Below are positions 8,858 to 17,579 of a stretch of 64,000 nt of DNA, one piece after another. Both the position numbers and the translations under genes were made by a program. The stretch comes from Pseudoalteromonas xiamenensis (GTDB lineage: Bacteria; Pseudomonadota; Gammaproteobacteria; Enterobacterales; Alteromonadaceae). Where the stretch lies: the NCBI RefSeq assembly GCF_030994125.1, contig NZ_CP099918.1, forward strand, positions 62,001 to 126,000, in the 5' to 3' direction. A model generated the notes under the pieces. The model did no database searches. It was not told the DNA's origin and saw only the letters and a program-made list of their open reading frames with translations. Each line of letters opens with the position of its first letter. Within the stretch, counting starts at the first letter, position 1.

Positions 8858-10333
8858 CTATTCGTCAGTCAGCATCGAGTTTAAGTCTAAAAGCAAGCGT
8901 GTTTGATCCGACTCTTCAAAAACTTGTACGACTTTTCGATTTAAGTCGAATTGCAATATCAGGGTAGATTGCGTGCCTATCCATTTCATTTGACCTACAC
9001 ACTCCTCCCCTACTAAGCAAAATTCGCCGTTAAACGCAGGGTGCAAATTACGCAGTTTTATTAACGCTATCAGACCACTTACCACATTCTTATCGAGGTG
9101 TTGCTGGACACTTTCTCGAGTTAAATATGGACGGTTGATGTCTCGACCCACATTCGTTTTACCGAGTAGATCCATATCGTTTTCAAGCGCTAATAACCCA
9201 CCATAGTAAACCTGAGGAACTCCGGGCGAGAAAAACTGAATCGCACGTGCGAGTAAATAATCCCACTCATTTTGAGCCAAAGCATCAAAATAGGCGCAAT
9301 TAACCTGATATAAATCAACATTGCTTGCTGCCGCGCCAGTCGCTTTGCGACTTTGCCCTTCACTGTTTTTATGGATTGTCTCGACTAAATTATCAATTTC
9401 ATCCGCATTCAATAGACCGGCCTTAACACCCACTGGACCGGCATCAATAATCCCTATCCCATCATGTGTGTCTAACACAGTTAAGCAATTTCTCGGTGCG
9501 ATGTTCAACCAGTGAAAAAGCGCAGAGACATTTTTGGTGAATAACGTATGCAAAATTAAGGGTGGCAAAGCGAAATCGTACACACGGTCTACTCGGCTTG
9601 CTATGTCAATTTGCGTCTGAAAATGGCTGTGTATTTCAGCAACTGTTTCCATACCCAATTCATTCGCTCGTTTTGACAACGCATTAATAAATTCAAAGGT
9701 TTTATCGAGCATAAAGCAATTTGTGTTCGCCTTTTTTATGGCGTATCCCGCTGCGTCTAAACGGATGATTTTCACACCGTTCTCAGCAAAAAGCGCCAAG
9801 ACCTTTTCAAGGTAGGCTTTGCCCGCAGTGCTATTTACATTGATGTCAATTTGGTTGTCAGTGAAAGTAGTCCAAAATTTAACTACGGTGCCATCGGCAA
9901 GTGTTTTATTTGAAAAGCAGCTGCCAGGCCTTGGACGATAGATCAATTCAGCCTGCTGCGGGGTAATACCGCCTGGAAACACATCGCTTTCTTTTAAAAA
10001 TAAGTCCCAATAGGGTGATTTAGCACCGTTGGCTAATACATCTAGAAACTCTGGAGACTGGGCTGACATATGATTCACAATCAGGTCTGCCATGATCTCG
10101 ACCTCATTACCGAACGACTTAACGTCACGCCAAGTGCCTAATCTCGCATCCACTTCACTATGATCAATGGGGTCAAATCCAGCATCGCTGCCATCAATTG
10201 GGTAGAAGAACGGTAGTACGTGCGCACCAGAAAATAACCCGTGAAGCTCATTTTTCACTAAGGATTCCAAAGTGTTAAAACCTCCGCCGGATAATCTATC
10301 TACGTAGGTGATAAGCTGGACTTGATTTTTCAT
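8858..10333 (-). CDS. scrP: Sucrose phosphorylase (GH13)
   Basis: Sucrose phosphorylase converts sucrose and phosphate to glucose 1-phosphate and fructose in the cytoplasm. The 491-residue length and the start QLITYVDRLSGG fit the GH13_18 subfamily. The catalytic residues stand in their motifs: nucleophile Asp193 in IRLDAAGYA, acid/base Glu233 in ETVAEIHSH, and Asp291 in LDTHDGIG. No signal peptide is present. It faces the MFS permease divergently across an intergenic region with a LacI-type operator, and fructokinase for its other product is encoded downstream. Related GH13_18 enzymes act on sucrose 6-phosphate or glucosylglycerol; the fructokinase and context favour sucrose. Confidence 0.85.
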   Translation of the reverse strand: MKNQVQLITYVDRLSGGGFNTLESLVKNELHGLFSGAHVLPFFYPIDGSDAGFDPIDHSEVDARLGTWRDVKSFGNEVEIMADLIVNHMSAQSPEFLDVLANGAKSPYWDLFLKESDVFPGGITPQQAELIYRPRPGSCFSNKTLADGTVVKFWTTFTDNQIDINVNSTAGKAYLEKVLALFAENGVKIIRLDAAGYAIKKANTNCFMLDKTFEFINALSKRANELGMETVAEIHSHFQTQIDIASRVDRVYDFALPPLILHTLFTKNVSALFHWLNIAPRNCLTVLDTHDGIGIIDAGPVGVKAGLLNADEIDNLVETIHKNSEGQSRKATGAAASNVDLYQVNCAYFDALAQNEWDYLLARAIQFFSPGVPQVYYGGLLALENDMDLLGKTNVGRDINRPYLTRESVQQHLDKNVVSGLIALIKLRNLHPAFNGEFCLVGEECVGQMKWIGTQSTLILQFDLNRKVVQVFEESDQTRLLLDLNSMLTDE

Positions 10334-10359
10334 GCTGATTCGCTCACAGTTAAACTAGA

Positions 10360-10373
10360 CTTAATCGATTAAG
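10360..10373. promoter_or_regulatory. LacI-type operator, copy 1 (sucrose locus)
   Basis: CTTAATCGATTAAG is a perfect 14-bp CG-centred palindrome in the divergent region between the sucrose phosphorylase and MFS genes. An identical copy lies at 11832-11845 before the TonB receptor. Confidence 0.75.
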
Positions 10374-10526
10374 CTATATATTTAATCAGTCAGTCAGATT
10401 ATTCAAGATATTTATAAAAATAAATTTTGTATCACGTTAGGCTATTGAAATTAAGTGCTAAAGTCTAAGTAAATGCATAGACATGTCGCTTATTACGCCA
10501 ACGTCACAACCTGAATAGAGGTCGCA

Positions 10527-11741
10527 ATGCAGCAGGAACAACCATTACATTCCGTTCAAACAATACGTTGGCTGACATACATGATGTTTTTGATGTTCGC
10601 TATGACATCCGATGCCGTGGGAGTCATTATTCCCAGGCTGATTGATGACTATCAACTCACCATGACTGAAGCGAGTGCGTTTCATTATACACCAATGATC
10701 CTCATTGCTTTTAGTGGACTATTTCTCGGTTTTCTTGCAGACAAACTAGGAAGAAAAGTGACCATCTTGCTTGGCTTGAGTTTATTTTCAACAGCGTGTT
10801 TTTGTTTCGCATTGGGGGATAGATTTATTGTATTTGTTTGTCTACTCGGTTTAATTGGACTTGCAATTGGGTTATTTAAAACAGGCGCTCTTGCCTTGTT
10901 GGGTGACATTTCCACATCAAGCCACGAACATACTAAGACCATGAATCAAGTTGAAGGGTATTTCGCGGTGGGAGCCATCATTGGTCCTGCTGCGGTTAGT
11001 TATATGCTTGCACAAGGTATTAGTTGGACCTATTTATACATTTTGGCTGGCGCTTTGTGCTTTTTATTGATTGTTTACACGACTTCAGTGCGCTTTCCCG
11101 TACTTCACTCCCCTCCTCAAAGTGCGCCTAATTTATCCAAGACCTTTGAAGCACTGAAAGACCCAATGGCGTTATTATTTTCGGGCGCGATCGGACTATA
11201 TGTTGCGACAGAAGTGGCCATTTATGTATGGATGCCAACCTTACTTTTGGACTATAAAGGGGATTTTGTCTGGCTTGCAACCTATGCGTTAACGCTATTT
11301 TTTGTGCTGAGAGCTGTGGGCCGTTTCTTGGCAGTTTGGCTCCTAAATCAGTGGAGCTGGCAAAGTGTTCTTTTGTGTTTATCCTTGGGTATTTTTGTTT
11401 GTTACCTTGCGACTTTGTTTTTAGGAGTCAACGCTGCAGTCATCGCACTCCCTTTATGTGGTTTATTTATGTCGATGATTTACCCAACATTAAATTCCAA
11501 AGGCATTTCCTGTTTTCCCAAACATCAACATGGTTCCATTGCTGGCGTTATCCTCTTTTTTACCGCGGTTTCTGCCGCATTAACCCCGCTTCTAATGGGT
11601 ATCGTCAGTGATGCATTTGGACATGTAAAGTTTGGTTTTTATCTTGCTACTGGCTTCGCTTTTGCGTTGTTCGTTCTGATGTTTATCAACTGGGTTAAGG
11701 ATCCATCCAAATCTAAGCTGGAAATCGCCAAGGAGCAATAA
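10527..11741 (+). CDS. scrT: MFS transporter, probable sucrose permease
   Basis: The 404-residue protein has about 12 hydrophobic segments and the MFS loop 2-3 motif GFLADKLGRKVT. A GAGGT ribosome site stands 5 bp before the ATG. It is divergent from sucrose phosphorylase and upstream of the TonB receptor and fructokinase. In Shewanella and Alteromonas relatives an MFS permease (ScrT) brings sucrose into the cytoplasm unphosphorylated, which is what sucrose phosphorylase needs. Substrate is therefore inferred from context rather than from residues. Confidence 0.75.
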   Translation: MQQEQPLHSVQTIRWLTYMMFLMFAMTSDAVGVIIPRLIDDYQLTMTEASAFHYTPMILIAFSGLFLGFLADKLGRKVTILLGLSLFSTACFCFALGDRFIVFVCLLGLIGLAIGLFKTGALALLGDISTSSHEHTKTMNQVEGYFAVGAIIGPAAVSYMLAQGISWTYLYILAGALCFLLIVYTTSVRFPVLHSPPQSAPNLSKTFEALKDPMALLFSGAIGLYVATEVAIYVWMPTLLLDYKGDFVWLATYALTLFFVLRAVGRFLAVWLLNQWSWQSVLLCLSLGIFVCYLATLFLGVNAAVIALPLCGLFMSMIYPTLNSKGISCFPKHQHGSIAGVILFFTAVSAALTPLLMGIVSDAFGHVKFGFYLATGFAFALFVLMFINWVKDPSKSKLEIAKEQ

Positions 11742-11831
11742 GGTTAAATTTCATACAACTCAAGTGGTTATAAAATAGTTTGTAAAATTCATGAAAATAA
11801 TATTGCAAAGCGATGAAGTTTTGCTAACTTA

Positions 11832-11845
11832 CTTAATCGATTAAG
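11832..11845. promoter_or_regulatory. LacI-type operator, copy 2 (sucrose locus)
   Basis: This is a second exact copy of CTTAATCGATTAAG, 55 bp before the start of the TonB-dependent receptor. Sharing this site ties the receptor-fructokinase transcript to the phosphorylase/permease promoters. Confidence 0.75.
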
Positions 11846-11900
11846 TTGAATTGAGAAACGCAGCAAGTATCTCAGCTATAACAAAGACGAGGCACAGTAC

Positions 11901-14288
11901 ATGACAACAATAAAACCTACCGTATTTGCGCTAAGCGCGCTGACACTCGCAATGAGTTTCAACGGCCAAACGCAAGAGCAAGCCACAAAAAAAACTCAAG
12001 ATGAGTTTGAAAAAATTATTGTAACCGGCGTACCCAAGCGCACAACGGTGATGGAATCCAGTGTCTCGGTCAGTAGTGTATCTATTGAGCAAGTCACCAT
12101 CGCAACGCCACGTAGCACGGCTGAAGCATTTCGTTTAATCCCTGGTGTGCGTTCAGAATCAACAGGTGGAGAAGGGAACGCGAATATTGCCGTCAGGGGT
12201 CTACCTGTTGCCTCAGGTGGTGCTAAGTTCTTGCAATTGCAAGAAGACGGATTACCTGTTTTGCAATTCGGCGACATCGCTTTCGGTAATGCCGATATTT
12301 TTATGCGCTTAGATAACACGGTACAAAGTATTGAAAGCATCCGCGGGGGCTCTGCATCGACAGTTGCAAGCGATGCTCCTGGTGGCATTATCAACTTTAT
12401 TTCTAAAACTGGTGAGAGCGAATCAGGCAGCGTTGCATTTCTCGCTGGGCTTGATTATGACGAAACAAGAACCGACTTTGAATATGGTGGTTACCTTTCA
12501 GATTCCGTGCGTTTTCATTTGGGCGGTTTCATTCGCCAAGGCGAAGGTCCCCGTGATACGGGCTACACGTCGAACCGCGGCGGCCAAATCAAGGCTAACC
12601 TAACCAAAGAATTCGAAAAAGGCTATGTCCGTGTTTACATCAAGCATTTGAATGACAAAAGCACTGGCTATTTACCCATGCCAATGCATTCAGATGGTTC
12701 GTCATTACTAGGATTTGACTCACAAAAAGACACACCTCACTCCGCTTTCTTCCTGCAAACTGTCGGTCTAGGTCAAAATAATGAAATTCGCCAAGGAGAC
12801 ATGCGAGATGGTATGCATCCTGTAGTAGACAGTATTGGCTTTGAAAGTCGCTTTGACCTTGACAATAACTGGACCGTCGAGAACCGCTTGAGGAAATCAG
12901 ACGTTAGCGGTACGTTTATGTCACCATTTCCTGCGGAAGTAGCAAGCTCCGCGTCAATAGCACAAAGTATTGCGGGTAACGGAGCAACGCTGGTTTATGC
13001 TAATGGACCAAGCATCGGTCAAGCATTTAACAGTGATTTATTGATGAGAGTTCACACCTTTGACGTCAAAATGAACGATTTTGGCTCACTGATGAACGAC
13101 CTTAAACTCACAAAAACCATTGGTGATACAAGCTTCACATTTGGTTATTTCCTTTCAAATCAATCCATTGATATGTCCTGGTTGTGGAACTCCTATCTTC
13201 TAGAAGTTAAAGGGGATAACGCTGCACTTATTGACGTGTTTGCAGCGGACGGCACTGCTTATTCTGAAAATGGCTTATATGCCTATGGTACACCATATTG
13301 GGGTAACTGCTGTCAGCGAAACTACAACGTTGACTACGACACAAAAGCACCTTACTTTGCCGTGTCCACAAAGTTTGACAACATAACCGTCGACGCAAGT
13401 GTGCGCCACGACAGTGGTGAAGCCAAAGGCTATTACGCGGGTGCGACCATTGGCAGTGTTGATATCAACAATGATGGTGTTATCTCTAAGCCAGAGGAAG
13501 CCGTCGCGGGAATTGAAACTGCAAACGTCAGTCCAGTTAACTACGATTGGTCCTATACCAGCTACTCCGTCGGCGGAAACTATCAAATTACCCCCGATCA
13601 AGCCGTTTTCGCTCGCTATAGTAAAGGAGCAAGAGCAAACGCTGACCGCCTTTTATTTGGCAAGGTGCGCACTGATGGCAGTGTTGCAAAAGAAGATGCG
13701 ATTGATGAAGTAACCCAGACTGAACTGGGCATCAAACAACGCTTGGAAAATTTGCGCCTATTTGCAACGGCATTTTTCGCGAAAACGGAAGAGCAAAACT
13801 TTGAAGCTACCACACAAAAATTCTTCGACCGCCAATACGACGCAAAAGGGATTGAACTCGAGGCTCAATACTTTGTCGGTTCTTTCGATCTACGCGGCAG
13901 CATGACGTGGACAGACGCCGAAATTTCGAAGGATGCTCTCACACCTGAAGTCGTTGGCAATACGCCTCGACGTCAAGCCGATTTTATTTATTCACTAATG
14001 GCTCGCTACAACTATGACAGTGGAGCTGCTGGACTTACCTTAATTGGCACCTCAGGCGCATACGCTCAAGATAGTAATGACCTGAAATTTGACGGATACA
14101 CGCAAGTGAATGGCTTTGTTAGTTACGACCTCTCAACCGCATTAAATCTATCGCTTAACGTAAATAACTTATTTAACACGATTGGCATTACTGAAGCGGA
14201 AGAAGGAAGTATACCAAGCAACGACATTATACGCGCGAGGACAATTAACGGACGTACAACCTCGCTTACATTAAAGTACGTATTTTAG
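11901..14288 (+). CDS. TonB-dependent receptor, probable sucrose outer-membrane transporter
   Basis: The 795-residue protein has a short signal peptide, a TonB-box-like segment (EKIIVTGVP), a plug domain (VSIEQVTIATPRSTAEAFRL, later IRGGSASTVASDAPGG) and a barrel ending in TSLTLKYVF with a terminal Phe. It uses the proton motive force through TonB to take a ligand across the outer membrane. It is cotranscribed with fructokinase (11 bp gap) and has the locus operator in its promoter, matching the Omp-Scr receptors described for Shewanella sucrose loci. Confidence 0.85.
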   Translation: MTTIKPTVFALSALTLAMSFNGQTQEQATKKTQDEFEKIIVTGVPKRTTVMESSVSVSSVSIEQVTIATPRSTAEAFRLIPGVRSESTGGEGNANIAVRGLPVASGGAKFLQLQEDGLPVLQFGDIAFGNADIFMRLDNTVQSIESIRGGSASTVASDAPGGIINFISKTGESESGSVAFLAGLDYDETRTDFEYGGYLSDSVRFHLGGFIRQGEGPRDTGYTSNRGGQIKANLTKEFEKGYVRVYIKHLNDKSTGYLPMPMHSDGSSLLGFDSQKDTPHSAFFLQTVGLGQNNEIRQGDMRDGMHPVVDSIGFESRFDLDNNWTVENRLRKSDVSGTFMSPFPAEVASSASIAQSIAGNGATLVYANGPSIGQAFNSDLLMRVHTFDVKMNDFGSLMNDLKLTKTIGDTSFTFGYFLSNQSIDMSWLWNSYLLEVKGDNAALIDVFAADGTAYSENGLYAYGTPYWGNCCQRNYNVDYDTKAPYFAVSTKFDNITVDASVRHDSGEAKGYYAGATIGSVDINNDGVISKPEEAVAGIETANVSPVNYDWSYTSYSVGGNYQITPDQAVFARYSKGARANADRLLFGKVRTDGSVAKEDAIDEVTQTELGIKQRLENLRLFATAFFAKTEEQNFEATTQKFFDRQYDAKGIELEAQYFVGSFDLRGSMTWTDAEISKDALTPEVVGNTPRRQADFIYSLMARYNYDSGAAGLTLIGTSGAYAQDSNDLKFDGYTQVNGFVSYDLSTALNLSLNVNNLFNTIGITEAEEGSIPSNDIIRARTINGRTTSLTLKYVF

Positions 14289-14299
14289 AGGGTAAACTG

Positions 14300-15289
14300 A
14301 TGACGACACTCACTTGTTTTGGCGAACTCCTAATTGACATGTTACCGAGTGAAGATGGCTCGTTTAGCCCCATTGCGGGCGGTGCGCCTGCTAATGTCGC
14401 GGTTGGCTATCGCAAGCTCGGTGGGCTAAGCCGTTTTATCGGTGGACTCGGCGATGACGCGTTTGGCGACATGCTTCGTAAAACCATTGCAACTTATCAA
14501 GTCAATGATGAGCATTTGGTTAAAATCGAAGGTAGTCAAACGGCCTTGGCCATGGTCGCACTTGACGACGCAGGTGAGCGTCGATTCAGCTTTTACCGAA
14601 CGAATACCGCGGATTTAAGATTCCCACTGGCTGAATTAAAAAAGGTGAGTTGGCCAAAAGAAGGCTTATTCCACTTTTGTTCAAACACTCTTTCAGAAAT
14701 TCACAGTGCCTACACTACGTTAGCGATTCTGATCACCGCAAGACAAAACAATCAAATCATAAGTTTTGACGTTAATCTGCGTCAAAACTTATGGGAAGAT
14801 TTGAGCATTTTGCCTGAACGAGTTGAGCACTGTTACCATTTCGTGGATATATTAAAGTTCAGTCACGAAGAGCTGGTATTTCTTGCTGAGCAAAAATGTA
14901 TTTCCGAAGAACATTACGTTGAGTGGATTTTCGCCTCTTTTCCTGTGAAGATCATTTTAGTCAGCCACGCAGCAAAGCCATTGAAATTGCACATGCGCAG
15001 TTTTTATCGAGAACTACTTGTACCGAACATCCAAGCTGTTGATACGACCGGAGCCGGCGACGCGCTTGTTTCTGGTTTTCTGTTTTATATAAGTCTTGTA
15101 TCCACCAGCACAGAAAAAGCGCTTAGTCTCGTTATTGAAGATAAACGATACGTCAAGGAGGCTGCCCGTTTTGCCATCCAATGCGGTGCACATACTTGCT
15201 TAAATAAAGGCGCGTGTCCTTCTATGCCTGACTTAAAAGTTATGGAGCATCATATCTCTCCCTTCGAAGCAAATGCGTCGACCCTTTAA
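14300..15289 (+). CDS. scrK: Fructokinase, PfkB/ribokinase family
   Basis: The enzyme phosphorylates the fructose released by sucrose phosphorylase. The 329 residues show the N-terminal FGELLIDMLP...GGAPANVAVGYRKLGG substrate-binding region of PfkB sugar kinases and the C-terminal signature DTTGAGDALVSGF with the catalytic Asp and anion hole. A GAGGG ribosome site lies 9 bp upstream of the ATG. It follows the TonB receptor by 11 bp and is closed by a clear terminator. Confidence 0.88.
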   Translation: MTTLTCFGELLIDMLPSEDGSFSPIAGGAPANVAVGYRKLGGLSRFIGGLGDDAFGDMLRKTIATYQVNDEHLVKIEGSQTALAMVALDDAGERRFSFYRTNTADLRFPLAELKKVSWPKEGLFHFCSNTLSEIHSAYTTLAILITARQNNQIISFDVNLRQNLWEDLSILPERVEHCYHFVDILKFSHEELVFLAEQKCISEEHYVEWIFASFPVKIILVSHAAKPLKLHMRSFYRELLVPNIQAVDTTGAGDALVSGFLFYISLVSTSTEKALSLVIEDKRYVKEAARFAIQCGAHTCLNKGACPSMPDLKVMEHHISPFEANASTL

Positions 15290-15304
15290 GGACTAGGTAC
15301 GTAT

Positions 15305-15332
15305 TGGCACTCTGGATGAGTGCCATTTTTAT
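15305..15332 (+). terminator. Rho-independent terminator of the sucrose receptor-fructokinase transcript
   Basis: An 8-bp stem TGGCACTC/GAGTGCCA (15305-15312 with 15318-15325), a TGGAT loop and a T5 tract lie 15 bp after the fructokinase stop. Confidence 0.88.
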
Positions 15333-15501
15333 TGGGGTTCTAAACACGCAAAGCTTACAGAGATCAATCTTCACTGCCAAATTGGTGTGTGATATTTAAT
15401 AGCGCTTTTAGGAACTTAATCGTTAAATATCGTCTAAAGGCTGCAACTTCCTGCTTGCTTCGCTACAATATAGTGGTAAGTAATACAATTGGAACGACTG
15501 A

Positions 15502-16968
15502 ATGTTGAGAGTGTTGTTGACGTTTTTAATAACTTGTATTTTGTGTTTTTCTTTTACTGCCAGTGCTAAAGAATCTGATTTACATGAACTCACAATCTCT
15601 AAACTTCAGTCCCTACGTTCGACTAATGCCGTTACCTATGAGCAAGTGGTACAGTATTACCTTAATCGAATAAAGACACTTGACCCAAAGCTCAACAGTG
15701 TCGTCGCGATAGACCCCAACGCCATTTCAATAGCAAAGCAAAAAGATCTTATTTTTAATAAAGGAAATGCCACTGGTATGCTGTTTGGTGTGCCAATTCT
15801 GGTCAAAGATAACATCGACGTTGCTGGCCTCCCAACAACCGTTGGAGCAAAAGCCCTCTCTAACAACATCGCCAAAACGGATGCCTCAATTATTGCCAAA
15901 CTGAGAAAAGAAGGTGCAATTATTCTTGGCAAAACCAACCTATCGGAGTGGGCGAATTTTAAATCGATGCAAAGTAGCAGTGGCTTCAGTGCTGTTGGTG
16001 GCCAAACCCGCAATCCCTATAATCTTCAATACTCCCCTTGTGGCTCTAGTTCTGGTAGCGCTGTTGCCGTAGCTGCAGATTTAACGCTGATTGCCATTGG
16101 TACAGAAACAGATGGATCCATTCTCTGCCCTGCCTCCATGACTGGCATTGTTGGCATAAAACCGACCAATTATAAAATTTCTAAACGCGGTATCGTACCC
16201 TTAGCAAAATCTCAAGATACCGCTGGCCCCATGGCTCGAACCGTCGAGGATGCCACGTTAGTATACAGCGCGATTACAGATGATATCTCTGTTTCACTCT
16301 CTTCAAACGTCGACTATAAATGGCTTTCTCTCGGATTGCTCAATTCAATGCAAAGCTTCTACTCCGAACATATGAGTGCGTTGGTTGAGACATTGGACAA
16401 ATTCGCCATACGCGGTACGAAAATCTACAACCACCTTCCTTTTGAGCAGCGTGATGTATTGATGAATGCAGAAATGGAAGTGTTGATGTTTGAATTTCAA
16501 CGAGACATTAATGAGTATTTGTCCAAACAATCTCTCCTTCCCGTCAAAAATCTCGAGCAACTCATTTTGTTTAACAAAGCCCACGGTGACACTAAACAAG
16601 ATTTGCTTGAGTCCGCTTACGCGTTTACAGACAAAGAAAAATATTCTCTTTCACAAATTATTGTGCAAGAGTTTGCGTTACAACAACTCAAAAAATTACA
16701 AGAAAAGTACAAGATTGATGTATTCATGGCACCAACAACGGGAAAACCATGGAAAATTGATGAAGTAAATGGAGATTCATTTTCGGGAAGCAGTACATGG
16801 TTAGCTGCAATGATCGGTGGCCCAGCCGTTACGGTCCCCCTCCAGATGATCGAAGGCATTCCGTCTGGCCTTACTTTTTTCGGATTGCCTGGCGATGACG
16901 CTAAAGTTCTGGCCGTCGCTGCACAATTCGAAAAACTTGTCCCAGCTCGAGTGTCTCCCGCTATTTAA
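15502..16968 (+). CDS. Secreted amidase-signature family hydrolase
   Basis: The 488-residue protein has a signal peptide (cleavage near TASA-KES) and then an amidase-signature domain. The Ser-cisSer-Lys triad can be placed at Lys102 (ILVKDNID), the cis-Ser in SPCGSSSGSAV (about 183-184) and nucleophile Ser206 (TETDGSILCP). Members hydrolyse small amides, peptide amides or ureas; with export the substrate would be periplasmic or extracellular. It is monocistronic, 212 bp after the sucrose locus, and its exact substrate is not visible. Confidence 0.85.
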   Translation: MLRVLLTFLITCILCFSFTASAKESDLHELTISKLQSLRSTNAVTYEQVVQYYLNRIKTLDPKLNSVVAIDPNAISIAKQKDLIFNKGNATGMLFGVPILVKDNIDVAGLPTTVGAKALSNNIAKTDASIIAKLRKEGAIILGKTNLSEWANFKSMQSSSGFSAVGGQTRNPYNLQYSPCGSSSGSAVAVAADLTLIAIGTETDGSILCPASMTGIVGIKPTNYKISKRGIVPLAKSQDTAGPMARTVEDATLVYSAITDDISVSLSSNVDYKWLSLGLLNSMQSFYSEHMSALVETLDKFAIRGTKIYNHLPFEQRDVLMNAEMEVLMFEFQRDINEYLSKQSLLPVKNLEQLILFNKAHGDTKQDLLESAYAFTDKEKYSLSQIIVQEFALQQLKKLQEKYKIDVFMAPTTGKPWKIDEVNGDSFSGSSTWLAAMIGGPAVTVPLQMIEGIPSGLTFFGLPGDDAKVLAVAAQFEKLVPARVSPAI

Positions 16969-16985
16969 CGTGTTGTGTACTATTG

Positions 16986-17004
16986 TTCAGGCCTAGCGCC
17001 TGAA
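16986..17004. terminator. Hairpin between convergent amidase and GNAT genes
   Basis: A 7-bp stem TTCAGGC/GCCTGAA (16986-16992 with 16998-17004) has a CTAGC loop. It is a plausible weak bidirectional terminator, but T-tracts are poor on both sides. Confidence 0.4.
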
Positions 17005-17015
17005 AGAGTTTCCGT

Positions 17016-17519
17016 TCATTTTGTGTTAGGAAGGAGGTAAACATTACGGTCTACTCCATCGCTAAACCTCGCTCGGTGTATTATCTCGCCACCAAGTTTT
17101 TCAACTAATGCTCGAGCAGCGTCGTTGTTGTCATTCATATACGTTTCAACACGCTCCCACTGCCATTGATTATATGCATAGTCAATCGCGCACAACGAAG
17201 CTTCAGTCGCAATACCCTTCCCCCTAAATTCAGGTAAAATCCACCACGTGAGTTCCCTTGGCCAGCCATAACCTTGCCAAAAACCACAGGAGCCAACCAT
17301 CGCTTGTGTGTCTTTACATTGAATAACCCAGACACCAAACCCCAATAACGCCCATGAGCCCACATCGGCTTTTAGCCTTGCCCACACAAGCTCTTCACTA
17401 ATAGGTCCGCCATACATTTTTGATGCTATTGCGTCGGTATAAAATTGTCGATATGCATCAAAACAATCCAGACTCGGCGGCCGTAAATAGAACCGGATCG
17501 TTTCAAGGGTGGGGATCAA
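17016..17519 (-). CDS. GNAT-family N-acetyltransferase (RimJ/RimL type)
   Basis: The 167 residues begin with the TIRFYLRPPSLDCFDAYRQF segment usual for RimJ/RimL-like acetyltransferases and contain the acetyl-CoA pyrophosphate loop RGKGIA (99-104) after a beta-bulge WWILPEF. It would transfer an acetyl group from acetyl-CoA to an amine; the acceptor is unknown. It stands alone between the amidase and the FG-GAP gene. Confidence 0.85.
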   Translation of the reverse strand: MIPTLETIRFYLRPPSLDCFDAYRQFYTDAIASKMYGGPISEELVWARLKADVGSWALLGFGVWVIQCKDTQAMVGSCGFWQGYGWPRELTWWILPEFRGKGIATEASLCAIDYAYNQWQWERVETYMNDNNDAARALVEKLGGEIIHRARFSDGVDRNVYLLPNTK

Positions 17520-17579
17520 AATAATAGCTTCCTTTGTCTTCGAAAAGTTTTGCGTTCCTAATAGGTATAAATAACATGA

